Shown: positions 46,047 through 57,500 of the stretch, one piece after another
Position numbering within the stretch: position 1 is the first letter of the stretch
How the letters are laid out: each line of letters begins with the position of its first letter
Source of the DNA: Sycobia sp. Sy_11
Lineage: Eukaryota > Arthropoda > Insecta > Hymenoptera > Epichrysomallidae
NCBI GenBank assembly: GCA_018907035.1
Contig: JACCIC010000281.1
Span: 495,844-559,843 of the forward strand
Length of the DNA stretch: 64,000 nucleotides
Reading direction: 5' to 3'
Notes under the pieces: generated by a model
The model's input: only the letters and a program-made list of their open reading frames with translations
What the model was told of the DNA's origin: nothing
Databases searched by the model: none
Made by a program: the position numbers and the translations under genes

Positions 46047-47316
46047 TGTTAGATAACGTCGCTTAGACGTTGATGATGGTCTGTGATCGCGATGATGACG
46101 GCCGAGCACAACACGAGCAATTTATTACACGAATATGAAAGTCTATTGAAGGTCTATTTGAAGACTGTAGGTTTAAAATTTGTTAGAAAACGAAAACCAA
46201 AATTAACGGAATACGGAACTGAATCGACTCGGTCTCTGAAAATTGTGGCGAGAAACAGCGACAAAGGGGAAATAATACACTGACACCATGAATTAATATT
46301 TGAACAAATTGCGTTTATTAAATGACTTCTACTATAAAATTTGCAGAACCGTGGCGCAAAATATATGGTGTGAAATATAACAGAGAGTTACGACACAATC
46401 GCGCGTCTGCTCTTGACGGTTGGTCAGAGAGAAGTGGAGTTCGTGTGTTTCTTCCTCAGCACGGTGACTTGATAATTCTTGGGGGCGCTGCGTTGCCCCC
46501 TTCCATCGGTTCCCGCGCTTTCTCCTGTCCGTTTTCTATTGGCCTACTCGGTTATAGGTGGCGCCAGGGGCGACGTAGGCGGCGGCGTCTTCCAGTCTAG
46601 GCAGTTTAGTAAGTGGTTCCTGCAATATAGGTGGCGTTCCTTGCACGAGTGAATGATCGACTTTTGCTAAAGCATTCGTGTGCACCCAAGCGCGTGTAAA
46701 CATATAATGCTTGTTTGAAAGAACTGGATGATGGTTTGGATGCTTTTTATTTCTCGGTCGCAGTGAGAATGAACAAAACCAGGCGCTTCAGATCATAAGA
46801 ATATGGACGGGCAGCTTCGCGTACAATATGATAATAGTGCAACAATACTGTGATGTTATGATAGTAATGGTAAACGCAATATGTTTCGTATAGATATATA
46901 ATAGTCATGCTATATACGGTAAATACAATATGTTCGTATAGATATACAATAGTCATGCTAAATACGATAAATACAATATGTTCGTATAGATATATAATAG
47001 TAATGCTAAATACGATAAATACGGTATGTTTCGTATAGATATATAATAATAGTAATGCTAAATACGATAAATACGGTATGTTTCGTATAGATATATAATA
47101 ATAGTAACGCTAAATACGGTAAATACAACATGTTCGTATAGCAACAATAAATGTCTATAGTTATATTAGATATTATGGATATATTATTTGCCGATGGTAC
47201 AATTTTGATGTTTGGTAAAGCATGGTAGTAGAACTCGCCTGTGGGTGGAAGCTTAGTGGAAAGTTAGTAATATAGATAATATAGATAATATAGATAATCA
47301 GCGTGGAGACGCAACA
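46047..47316 (-). mobile_element. 3' LTR of element A (left edge uncertain)
   Basis: The right edge is clear: on the minus strand a purine tract (47329-47317) is followed by TGTTGCGTCTCCACGCTG. An AATAAA-type signal in reverse (GCGTTTATTAAATG at about 46309) fits the R region of an LTR read on the minus strand. The left edge is a guess at TGTTAGATAACG (46047); no second LTR of this element is inside the window. The segment also contains the tandem repeat at 46868-47140. Confidence 0.5.
46868..47140. repeat. ~50-bp tandem repeat, six units, in LTR A
   Basis: Six units of 48-52 bp with the core GTAAATACAATATGTTCGTA followed by TAGATATATAATAGTAATGC. It falls inside the presumed U3 part of LTR A (minus strand), where repeats can act as enhancer elements in other retroelements; that role is only inferred. 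Confidence 0.85.
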
Positions 47317-47329
47317 TCCCCCCCCCTTC
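47317..47329 (-). promoter_or_regulatory. Polypurine tract of element A
   Basis: On the minus strand GAAGGGGGGGGGA runs directly into the TGTTG start of the LTR. This is the expected site for plus-strand DNA priming in an LTR retrotransposon. Confidence 0.7.
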
Positions 47330-47500
47330 AGATCGAAGCAAGAATTCGACGAATGTTTCAGTTGATTTATGGTCGGCCGAATCAGAGGCGAATGAATGAT
47401 TCGATCTTCGTTTAATGGAGTCGATAATGGTGGGTAGCATACCGGTAATCTATCTAGATGTCTTTGCGAAATTCCCTAAGTTATATGATTTGGCTGGGTT

Positions 47501-48834
47501 TTAGTTATGGTTAGTTCTGTTTGGTCCTTTTGTTTGCTTGGTGTTCATGATATTAATGTCAGTTTTCTTATTTGGTAGAGTCCCTGTTCCTAAATGAATA
47601 AGTAAGTTTGCTATAACGCTCTTAAAGGCTCCTAGGAGTCTTATACTGTTACCGTAGATTCGGTATAATGTGTAACCAGGTACTAGTGTGTTCATTCCGT
47701 ATTTTATCATTCCGATGATAAGTCCTATTGTGAGTAGTCCTGCACTAAAGGAGCCAAAAGCCATAAAGTATTTCCACATCTTTTTGGCAGTCCTCTCCGA
47801 GAACCTTTCTAGAGTTTTTTCGTCGAATATCTTGAACATGTCGACATTTTCGTCGTTGTTATACTGGCCAGTTGCACTTCTTGCTAGTTGATTCAACACG
47901 GCTACCTTGTCCACCGGGAAGAGTATTGCCCTTTGTAAAGATTTTAGGTTTTCCTCCGTATATATACCGCTTCGAGCGAGATTGCCGGGTTCAGTATATT
48001 TCCATGTAGGTTTCGATAATGATTGTAATATTTGGGGGGCTCTGAAAGGTGTGTTCGATGATGCCAGTTGGATCCAATTTCCGTCGTTGAGTTGGTACAT
48101 GGTTGGTAAAATTTTATTGCACTCGCGTTGCGTTCCCTGTGCTGTTATTATTCTGAATTTTGGTTTCATGAAGTAGCTGGCGTTATTGTAAATTATAGGT
48201 AGTTCAAGTTCACATGTTCCCTGCGTTTCTCGTAGTTTTAAATCGACTGACTTGCACTGTACTAGGTGGGCTACTTCTCCGGCTATGATGGCCATGTAAC
48301 CCGGAATTTTCATGATTGTATATGCGAATTCGTCGGGACTCGTCGTGGCTTGTGCCAGGGTATTCTTTAAGACTGATTGTTCCAGACTGCAACAATGCGT
48401 GATTACATCTCGATACAAATTATTTATTTCTTTGGTCAGGTGCGTGGATAAGTACATTAGTTTAGTGTTGAAGTATGCGGTCATTAAAATGTTCTGTGAT
48501 CCTGCTTTCTGTATTTGTGTGAGAAATGAGTTACATTGAGTGGTTTCGAATATAAATATCGCGTCTTGCTCGGTGGAGATAAGTTTAATACCGTAGAATC
48601 CGGAAGATAGGAGAGGGATACATGCGAGTTCATTCCACAATAGCGGATTTGCTTATTTATTTTTATTTGGCACTCGTTTACCATAAGGGTTTCATATTCG
48701 AGTTTTTGCAAAAGTTGTATAAATGTTGATTTGGTGATGGAATTTATATCATCAAAACTGCACTCACCTACGTTTCTTAATGATATAGTTGTGATGTTCG
48801 GTTTTTGGTTACTACTGCAGTCGTAACCTATCAT
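47501..48834 (-). pseudogene. Env-like viral glycoprotein gene, frameshifted
   Basis: Two overlapping minus-strand frames make one glycoprotein-like sequence. The N part (48834-about 48610) starts MIGYDCSSN and has TTISLRNVGECSF and QIRYCGMNSHVSLS; after a shift near 48620 the C part continues with SSGFYGIKLISTEQDAIFIF to 47501. It is Cys-rich, has Asn-glycosylation sites, and carries one strong membrane helix (FSAGLLTIGLIIGMIKYGM at about 47720-47660) before a basic tail. The YDC...CG..SH layout recalls glycoproteins of jingchuviruses (negative-strand RNA viruses) seen in arthropod LTR elements, not the usual baculovirus-F-like env with furin site. The assignment is by pattern only. It lies between integrase and polypurine tract, where env belongs. 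Confidence 0.55.
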
Positions 48835-48980
48835 GTTACGTTAGGTTCTGAGACTGCACTATTAGAAGACATATCGTCATCAGACGTACTGCTGTTTTGC
48901 GTCGGTACATTTAAGATGTCCTCGTGGTCGATATCTGAAACGGTTGATGTGTTGCTAGTGACATCGCTAGGATCACGCAA

Positions 48981-49439
48981 TTATGTAAGGCGAAGCTGAT
49001 TAGCATGAACGAGTTTCGTCTTGTTATTGCCTATATCTAATGTTACATTTACTCCCTTAACTTCTCTTACTCTATACGACCCAGTGTAATTACTGTCGAA
49101 AGTGTTTCTTTTAATGTTTCTTAAAAGAAGCACTTTGTCGCCTAGTTTGAATTTACACGGATTATTCTTTTTATCGTTATAGGCTTTGGATATTAATTTA
49201 GCCTGTTTCAAATTTTTATGGGCAAGCTTTTGTATTTTGTTCAGCCGTGTCTTTAAGTCTAACAAATATTCAAAATATGTCTCATTCCGTTCCGCGAGAT
49301 TCTAATCTACCTTTAAGTTCCGGGACACTTCCTCGAATACGAGCTCATGCGAGGTCAGGCGAGTGCCTTCATGTACGCTAGTATTGTATGCATAAGCGCC
49401 GCACGTAAGCCAGTTGTCCCAGGTTTTTTCGATTTGTAC
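48981..49439 (-). pseudogene. Gypsy integrase C-terminal part of element A
   Basis: On the minus strand: WDNWLTCGAYAYNTSVHEGT and TSHELVFEEVSRNLK (49415-49300), then KLAHKNLKQAKLISKAYNDK, CKFKLGDKVLLLRNIKRN, YTGSYRVREV and LVHANQLRLT to TAA at 48981. These are the end of the integrase catalytic core (YNTSVHEGT..TP.ELVFG), the GDKV(L/W)L motif and the C-terminal barrel of gypsy integrases. One stop follows NLKVD near 49300. After the stop, a Ser/Asp-rich tail continues in frame to about 48840. The gene is cut at 49440 by element B; its front half should lie right of element B, outside the window. Confidence 0.8.
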
Positions 49440-50626
49440 TATAACCCCTAAATCGGGTTATTACTTACTGTTCACTTGCGTGTGTGTGTGGGCTCTTCCA
49501 CGCTGCTGGTCGTGCACTCCGCTGAAAGGGGACGTGGAACGAAAAATGAATCACGCGGGTGATTTTAGCAGATTATTACAATAGTAACATTTATTATCAT
49601 TTGCGATCTATTTACAATAACAGTCCGGTACGTACATACGCTACTGGTTGCGGGTTACCCGACGCTACATCAATTATTTATATAATTATGCACTCATTCA
49701 ACATACTCGGGGACGGGGGAAACGGAACGGGACGCTCGCGATACGAAACACGTGGGAACGACGGTATAACATTACATACTATATGCTAACAAACTACTTA
49801 TACGCAAACGCATTTACGACAGTACAATATTATATTATTACGATACTTATCACTTGGCTACGCGCGATATATACATGTTATTACGGATAAACCGCGAAGC
49901 TATATATTCGGTAGATCGCGGCGCGCGGGTGCGACGGCGGGTCAGGACCTAGCTATACGCACACGTGAATATAATAACAAAAGCAAAAGGCTACTTGCCG
50001 CCGACGACGATGATGCTGTCGCTGGCGCTCACTGATGTTCGCCGGTGTCAGGGCGACCGGGCGCGCGCTCTCTCTCTTGCTCCTGGCTGCTAACTTGCGC
50101 GGTTCCGCGTGGCTGCGGCTCGTAGCCGCTGATGACGCTCACGACGGCACACGTATGATAACGCGTACACACTTCCTCGGAGCTTTGGCTCACGGTCCGG
50201 GGCTAATGCGAGGATGTCGCCGCGTGTCCTCTCCTCATCGACACCGGTGCGCTCGCACGGAGTTTGCACGAGGGCAAACTTGTAACACGTTACCGCGAAA
50301 GGCGCAAAAACTGCGGCCTTAACTCTACGATTCGCAATACGATCGAGAACGGAAAATACCACGGTATTTTAAAGCGAAACGAAATAAAGGTGCGTCGGGG
50401 ACGAAAAGAAAAATGTGTAAGTGTAGAACTACGAACGACGAAAGCCAACTCAAGAACGCGAATTGACGAAGGTCAAATCAAGAATGCGACGTTCGTTCCG
50501 AACTTCTTACTTCCTATAGCGCTTCTAGCGCCCTCGCGGCTCGCGCGTATCGTTTCGCGGATACGCCCGAACACTCGCGGTTTCACACAAGCGCTCTCAC
50601 CTACAGCCGCCGTTCGGGCGGTTACA
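49440..50626 (-). repeat. 3' LTR of element B
   Basis: The sequence from TATAACCCCTAAATCGGG (49440) to about 50350 repeats at 63034-64000. The outer end is deduced: on the minus strand a G-rich purine tract is followed by TGTAACCGCCCGAACG from 50626, giving an LTR of about 1187 bp with ends TGTAAC...GTTATA. A reversed AATAAA signal lies at 49590-49595. The region near 50000-50300 is GC-rich. Open frames across the LTR are chance. Confidence 0.8.
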
Positions 50627-50639
50627 AGCTCCCCCTCCC
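50627..50639 (-). promoter_or_regulatory. Polypurine tract of element B
   Basis: On the minus strand GGGAGGGGGAGCT stands directly before the TGTAAC start of the 3' LTR. A second G run at 50646-50653 on the plus strand is not in the right position. Confidence 0.65.
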
Positions 50640-51714
50640 AAACCGCAGGGGGGGCGCGTGATCGCGAAAGGTTGTCAAGGGTGTCGGTACGCGAGACGCG
50701 AACGTCGTATATGTACTTCGGGGAACATGGTGGGGACTAACACCTAGGTTGACTACATACGGTGAGGGATTATACATTCGACATTATATCGACACGATTA
50801 TACATTTGACAAAAACACGGTAGGGGGACAATACATGATTTGGGCAAAAAGAAAAAAAAACGACGACCATTGGTTTACCCTTTGCATGGGTATAAACGAG
50901 AAACAAAAAAAAGTAATTTAGGATAACGAAAACGAAAAATGTGATTGCACCCGCTGGTGCGGCGCTTGGTCGTCGGTTGCTCGCTGTGACTCGATATAAT
51001 TCTATTTATTTTTCCTATCACTACTTCCCTACGTCTAATTATAAATTAAGCCCTATTCTAACCTATTGCTAACGGGACTTATCCTAGTAAAATGTAGATT
51101 AATATTAGATGACGAAAAAAAAACTATAACTAATATTAATATCAATCCTGTCCTAGCTACGTAATCACGGTTCTAACGCTGGCTTCTGTGTTTGTCTTGC
51201 AATCATTTCGCGTTCTTTCCTGTGATTCTCTTCTTCTTCTGCTTATCGCATGTTCGCTGAAAAAATTGTCGTCGTTAGTGACATTCCTATTATCGGGGTT
51301 GGTACGGCGTTGGTGGGGCGAGCAAGTAGCCTAGTTACTATGGAAGCCATTGTGCGCTCTTCTAACTGGTGCTATTGCTGTTGTCCTCACCCACCGACGC
51401 TGTGCCATCAGTGTATCTCGGCTGAGGGGTTGGCTCTAATATCCCTTTCTCTTTCAATTTTCCAGGTCATCCCTTAACACGATCGCGCTCACTCCATATA
51501 TATTTTCTATGGGGATATATGGGTACCGTTTTCTCTCTTGGGACGTGGTGGGGGAACCATGGGGATGGCCGTAGGGGGAAAAAACGATAGGGGTGCTGCT
51601 TCTTCCATTTCTGTGTTGGGCGTTATTTTAAATATCAACGTTTTTATGCCTGCGCCTTTTTATATACTATCGTAATACATAATGTATCGTTGCTCTGCCA
51701 AAGTTCACGGGGCG
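50640..51714. other. Post-integrase region of element B, no readable gene
   Basis: Between the polypurine tract and the minisatellite. I find no protein motif on the minus strand; the 75-codon plus frame at 51250-51477 is on the wrong strand and has no support. Confidence 0.4.
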
Positions 51715-52105
51715 TCACTTTATGGATTTGCTCTTGTTTGCGCTATATTATATGGGTTTGCTCCTGTCTACGCCCTCTATATATATTTGCTCCTGTTTGC
51801 GCCATTTATATCTGAACTTACTCCTGTTGGTGCCCTTTTATACGCATGAACTCCTGCTTGCGCCATTTTATGCGCACATGCTCCTGTTTGCGCCATTTTG
51901 TGAATCGTTTATACATATGTACTTCTCTTTGCGCCATTTATACGTCATTTATACATATGTGCTCCTATTTGCGCCATTTGTATATGAACTCACTCCTGTT
52001 TGCGCCCTTTTATATGCATGTACTCCTGTTTGCGCTATTTTATGTATACGCGCCATTCATACTTTAGTGCTTCTGTTCGCGCGCTATTTTATCCGCCATT
52101 TTATA
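51715..52105. repeat. ~33-bp minisatellite within element B
   Basis: About a dozen diverged units of 30-37 bp, with the core GCTCCTGTTTGCGCCATTTT followed by ATATGCATGTA-like text. On the minus strand the core would read KMAQTGA-type peptides, but units are not all in frame. Long open frames on the plus strand here come from the repeat. Confidence 0.85.
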
Positions 52106-52240
52106 ATCGCTACATTTTGTACTTTTACGCCTCTGGACTGGGCATCATTTATGTCGGTGCCCCTCTATCATCTCCAGCCCTGTATCATGTCCTTCTGCGG
52201 CAGCGTGGGCACTAAGCAACCGGCGATCTATTTCTTTTAG

Positions 52241-53145
52241 TAAACAGTCGCTCCCGGCATTATAATGAGCAGTGGTTGCTGAGCTTCCGACAAAATCTCT
52301 TTGATCTGAGGTGTGGGCAGGCTTTGTAGCGGTGACCTACCTCGCTACAATTCCAGCAGTTTGTTACTGCTGCCTCGCCATGGTCCGAACCTTCAGCGCA
52401 AGCTGGGCCCGTGAAGGACCTATTGCGCATGCTTCCGAGACCTGGAAGTGGCGTTGTGGGGAGTTAAGGGTGGGGCCGTATGGGCGGGATAAAATTGGGG
52501 GGTGGTGCGATAAGGGTGTCCATCAAGCCTGGGAGTTTCTTTCTGCTTTCGGTGACAATTGCCTCTATGATTTCCTCTTCTTCTGAGTTGTTCAGGCTCG
52601 CCACTGGGTTTGTTTCTATTTCTTTACTCTCCGGTGGTGGTATCGTGAATGGGTTAACCCTTTTCTTGCCTTCGTTGTTTTGTTTGGGGTTATGGGGTGG
52701 GGCGACGGTATGTGGGTGCGATATGGGGGTATTTCCTTGTTGTGGGGCAATTTGGGGGGGATTCTGCGACATCATCATTTGCTGTCTTCCTGTATTTGGA
52801 CGGAATAATGTATTTCTCCTTAGTAGTGGTGTGAGCATCATGTGCGGTTAGGTGGGGTTGCATTTCCGACTGTTGTGTCGCGATAGACCGCATGAACGCG
52901 CATCTGTCTCCACGATATAGTCGAACGTCTCCATGTTCCGGGGTGCTCACATATATTACTTTCTCTACACTTTTAGGTGTGTATGGCATTTTGGGAGGTG
53001 GTCGCTTAAAAATCCTTGGCCCTGGCCGATATGTTAACGGACTGACCGATCGTATCTGGTCGTGTGAGGTAAAATCTTTTTGTACACGGACTTTCATACG
53101 AGACGGTTCTAGTGGTCCTGTTTTATATGAGGCCGCTTCTGACAC
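52241..53145 (-). pseudogene. Post-integrase ORF with CCHC zinc knuckle
   Basis: Minus-strand frames 53145-52690 and 52841-52464 encode Pro-rich, hydrophilic protein (VRLYRGDRCAFMRSIATQQS; then EEEEIIEAIVTESRKKLPGL). The second frame, in phase with pol, meets TAA at 52464-52466 and then continues in the same phase to CWNCSEVGHRYKAC at 52358-52317, a perfect CX2CX4HX4C zinc knuckle followed by a basic PHLRSKRFCRK. This looks like the end of a gag protein. It may be a second gag-like gene, captured or recombined from another gypsy element. I do not know a standard counterpart. Confidence 0.5.
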
Positions 53146-53259
53146 GTAGCCATCTTCCTCCTCACTGGCCGGTTTTGTGTTTTCTACTCCTTGTTGGTTT
53201 TCTTCTATGTCATCTTCCTTTCCTTCGCTCTCTACTTTCTCTCTGTGTTCTTCAGATGT

Positions 53260-54025
53260 TGTTGTGGTAAATTTACGTCGTTCCGGACGGTCGCACTGTT
53301 GTGGTTGTGCAATTTCCGTAGTTTTACGTCTTTGCGGACGGTCGCCATCGATGTTGTCGATGGTGTTGGTAGTTTTATGTCATTCCGGACGCTCGCAGAT
53401 GATGTTATTCTCTGCGTTTATCGTAGTTTTACGTCTTTGCGGACGCACGCAGAATGTGTTACCTTCTGCGTTGGCATTTTTAACATTAATCACCTCCTCT
53501 CTCTCTTCTTGATGGTCGTGCTCCTATTGAGCTATCGTAGTTTTACGTCGTTGCGGACGCTCGCAGAAGGTGTTGTCATTTTCTGCGTTTGCCGTAGTTT
53601 TACGTCTTTGCGGACGGTCGCAGAAGATGTTGCTTTCTTCTTCTGCTCCTTCCGTAGTTTTACGTCGTTGCGGACACACGCAGAAGGTGTTGGTTTCTGC
53701 GTTATTGGTAGTTTTACGTCGTTCCGGACGGTCGCAGAAGGTGTTATTTTCTGCGTTTGCCGTAGTTTTACGTCTTTGCGACGGTCGCAGAAGATGTTAC
53801 TTTCTTCTTCTGCTCCTTCCGTAGTTTTATATCGTTGCGGACACACGCAGAAGGTGTTGGTTTCTGCGTTATTGGTAGTTTTACGTCTTTGCGGACGGTC
53901 GCAGAAGATGTTACTTTCTTCTTCTGCTCCTTCCGTAGTTTTACGTCGTTGCGGACACACGCAGAAGGTGTTGGTTTCTGCGTTATTGGTAGTCTTACAT
54001 CGTTCCGGACGGTCGCACTCATCTT
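53260..54025. repeat. ~57-bp coding minisatellite, about thirteen units
   Basis: Units of 52-60 bp built on GTAGTTTTACGTCGTTGCGG followed by ACGGTCGCAGAAG. On the minus strand one frame (53960-53532, in phase with pol) reads as repeats of CPQRRKTTEGAEEESNIFCD and RPQRRKTTNNAETNTFC; another reads SACVRNDVKLRKEQKKK. Two unit types alternate in the left part. Two units near 53470-53530 are interrupted by unrelated sequence. Confidence 0.85.
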
Positions 54026-54037
54026 GAGCTAACTCCT

Positions 54038-54568
54038 CTAAGTACTCTGCATTGGGGTGTGGGACGTTGTCGGTAGCGGTATGGGGTTGGGTTTGGGTGG
54101 GGTTTTCGGGGTTGGCATACTCGTATCCAATAGCGAGGGGGTGAATGACGCGTCGGCTATCGGTATATTTTCCCTCGCCGCTTCCTCTTCGGCGAACTCC
54201 TGCGTTGTATCGGGACTGAACTGGATTAAATTCTGCATCTCTTCGAGGGCCTCGCTTACTCTCCCCATATTGACAGTAGTGTCGAGTCCGCGGGGGGAAA
54301 CGCTGCGTACATGCACCATCGGTGCGGTTACGCCTTTAGGCGTTGGCCCCCACATTTCTTTTGGGTCGTACGCGAGGGATGTGGGGATTTGTGGATCCCC
54401 AGGTCTCTTGGCTTGATCGGACATGACCGATCGACGCAGTCCTCTGCCTCGTCCGTTGACTCGGTACTTGCTGCTGCTCGTTGTTGGTACCTGTGGATGA
54501 ATTACTGTTGTTAGGTTGATGATATCTTTTAAGGTCTGATATATGTGCCTTTGTCGTTTTCCCGTCAC
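54038..54568 (-). CDS. Post-integrase ORF, first part (unknown function)
   Basis: Open for 176 codons in a frame different from pol; it overlaps the pol end by about 230 bases. A likely start is the methionine at 54427 (MSDQAKRPGDPQIPTSLAYD). The protein is hydrophilic, has an acidic stretch (TTQEFAEEEAARENI) and a Pro/Thr-rich end (PTPKTPPKPNPIPLPTTSHT). The stop at 54038 is followed by the coding minisatellite in a shifted frame, so the two may once have been a single ORF. No homologue recognised. Position suggests an accessory or env-replacing ORF. Confidence 0.45.
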   Translation of the reverse strand: MTGKRQRHIYQTLKDIINLTTVIHPQVPTTSSSKYRVNGRGRGLRRSVMSDQAKRPGDPQIPTSLAYDPKEMWGPTPKGVTAPMVHVRSVSPRGLDTTVNMGRVSEALEEMQNLIQFSPDTTQEFAEEEAARENIPIADASFTPSLLDTSMPTPKTPPKPNPIPLPTTSHTPMQST

Positions 54569-57500
54569 TCATATCTTTGATCTCGAATACGACGGGGGAT
54601 ATCTTTTTCGTAATTTTACAGGGAGCTAAGAATTTTGGAGCCAATTTCGCTGAGAATTGAACTGGGCCTGACGACAGGACACGGTTGCGTCGACATACCA
54701 TGTCGTCTACTTCAAATGTTTCCGCTCAGCGACCCTTGTTGTAGTATTTTGCCTGTTTTTGACTTGCGGTGCTCAAATGTTTTCTTACCAGATTGTGAAT
54801 GGCGGGCAATCTTTTCATGCGATTTTGCCATTCCAGTGATATTAATGTTTGCACCTGCAGTATTGAACCTTGAGATTGACGATACGTCGGCATTTCTTGC
54901 GGATTCCGGCCAAAATTTAAAAATGCCGGCGACGTCTGGGTGCTAGCGTGCGCTGCTGTGTTTACTGCAAACGCAAACTCTGGGAGGTGGGTGTTCCAGT
55001 TTTTATGGTCGTTTTGGACATAAATCGCGATCATGGTTTTGATGACCCTGTTTACTCTTTCTACAGGGTTGGCCTGTGCGTGGTACGGCGCAATAAATTG
55101 GTGTACTATACCTAATTCCGCGAGTTTGGTCTTTAGCCAGTTGTTGGCAAACTCAGTACCATAATCCGAAATTAGGTATTTCGGGCAACCTCACTTGAAG
55201 ATGATCTGCTCTTCTAGTGCCCGTGTGATCTATTGGCCATTTGCTTTCCATAATGGGCGTATCTCGATGTATTTGGTGAAAAGATCTTGGAACACCAAGA
55301 GATACTTATGTTGTCCCTTGCTGGTCGGGACCGGGCCCATGATATCTGCGGCTACACTGCTCCAGGGACCTTCGATGTTTCGTTGCGACATCAAGCCCGT
55401 GGGTCCTCTCTGCGACACTTTGTGTATTTGACACTCAGGGCAGTGTTTCACATGTTTGTGTATGTCTCTTTTCATACCTGGCCAGTAGTACTGCTGGCCG
55501 ACTTTGTGAGTGGTTTTATCCACTCCAAAGTGCCCTGAGGTCAGAGTGTTATGACACTCATGGAGGACGCGCTCTCTGTCGTTAGAGAGTACCACGAGCT
55601 TCCAGTCATCCTGGTCGAGGCCTAGCGCTTTCGCAATGTCATTTGGCCGATGTTTATACAAACGTCCATCTTTGATCGACCAATCGGGATATAACTCCGG
55701 ATGTTTTTGGATCTCGGCGCTTTTCTGCCGGTACCAGTCGTCCATTTCAAGGGTGGTGAGGGTTGCGGTAGAGGACTCTGGGTGTTGAGGGGGCTTTGAT
55801 AGGGCGTCTTGCACATGATGTAGTGCTCCCTTTCTGTGGACGATTTCCATGTTGTACGCTTGGAGTGCTGTTGCCCATCTGGCTAAACGTCCTGTTGGGT
55901 CTTTCAATGTGTGTAACCACTTAAAGCTACTGTGGTCAGTTATCACCGTAAACTTCTCGGCGAGTAAATACCCGCGGAATTTTTCTACTGCCCATAGGAC
56001 GGCTAGGCACTCCTTCTCGGTGACGGTATAGTTTGCCTGAGCTGGTGTCAATGTCCTACTTGCGTAAGCAATCGGGTGCTCTTCGCCGTGGTGGTCTGGG
56101 CTTAGCACTGCGCCTAGAGCGTAATTTCTAACATCGGTTTGCAAGACATACGGTTGATTCTGCACGGGGCGCGCTAGCACAGGCGCTTGCGTCAACAGGA
56201 TTCTGAGCATGTCGAAACCTTCCTGTTGCGCTGCTCCTCAGTGCCACTGGATGTTTTTCTTCAATAATTTGGTGAGGGGCAGCTTGATTTCCGCTAAGTC
56301 CTTTATGAACCTAGCGTACCACCCGACCATGCCTAGAAAGGCCCTCAATTGTCGCAGGTTGGTAGGCCTTGGGTATTCGCTCACTGGGCGAATTTTGTCG
56401 GGGTCAGTTTGCAGACCGTCCGCGTCTACGATGTACCCTAGGTAATTGACCTCCGGGCGGTAAAACTCGGATTTCTCCTTGTTTATTTGTAGGCCTATCT
56501 CGTTCAAGCGGGTGAGTACCGCTTTCACCTCGCAAAGGTGCTGCTCGAAGGTCCTCGTAGCGACGATAATATCGTCCATATAAACGAAGACGTTCGGTTG
56601 CCACGCTGGCCCGAAAACAAGGTCTATACCTCGCTGGAAGTTGGCCGGGGCGTTCGTTAGCCCATAAGGTAGTCTCGTATATTGGAAGAGGCCTTTCTGC
56701 GGGACCACAAAGGCGGTGACCTCTTTACTGCTCTCCTCAAGCGGTATCTGGTGGTAGGCCTGACTAAGATCTATTTTAGTCAGGTACCGCGCGTCACGTA
56801 AATTGTCCAGCAGGACATCCATATGCGGAAGAGGGTATGCGTCCTTCTTACTGATGGCGTTGACTGCCCCGTAGTCAATGCAGAACCTTATTTTTCCGTC
56901 CTTTTTAGGGACGATTACCGGGCAGCTGCTCCACGAGCTGTCTGACGGTTCTATGATACCCTCCTCGAGCAATCGGTCAATTTCCGCATGAGCATGCTGG
57001 AGGAGTTTGTCCGGTATTCGTCGGAGACGTTGTTTTATGGGACGGTGTCCCTGGGTGTCAATGTAATGTGGCTGCATGCGTGCCAATTTCAGCGTTCCGG
57101 TATTTTCCGGTATAAGGTGCCGTAGCACCCGGTCCTTTTCTTTTTTCTCTGCGTCTTTTAATTGGGCTACCTCGTTGACGGCTGCGATAGCCGTGATAGC
57201 TTCAGGTGAGTCACGGTGTTGGGTGACGAAACGCCTGATGATTTTCCTAGGCGTGTGCCACATAGCGTCTGTAAAGTTTATGGTCATCTTTAGCGACGAA
57301 AGTATGTCCATGCCAAGTATCATGGCGTATTTCAAGGAGGCTATTGATACCTTGAAGCGGGCTTTAAGCCGTTGGTTGTCGATCGTTAGTAACAGATCGA
57401 CGTCGCCTTCGTCAGGACATACCTTGCCGCCCGGCATCTGCATATAGGAGCGCACCGGTATAATAGTTGATTTTACCAGCTTGCCGGGACCAGGGCCTAC

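Noticed and set aside
46322..46600. 92-codon plus-strand frame ending in an Arg-rich tail
   Set aside because: It lies in the presumed LTR of element A, antisense to the element, with no motif.
51722..52240. 172-codon plus-strand hydrophobic frame that looks like a membrane protein
   Set aside because: Leu/Phe-rich repeats (LLLFAPF) come from the ~33-bp minisatellite; there is no other support.
53191..54027. 278-codon plus-strand open frame
   Set aside because: Repetitive text (RSFTSLRT) produced by the coding minisatellite on the wrong strand for element B.
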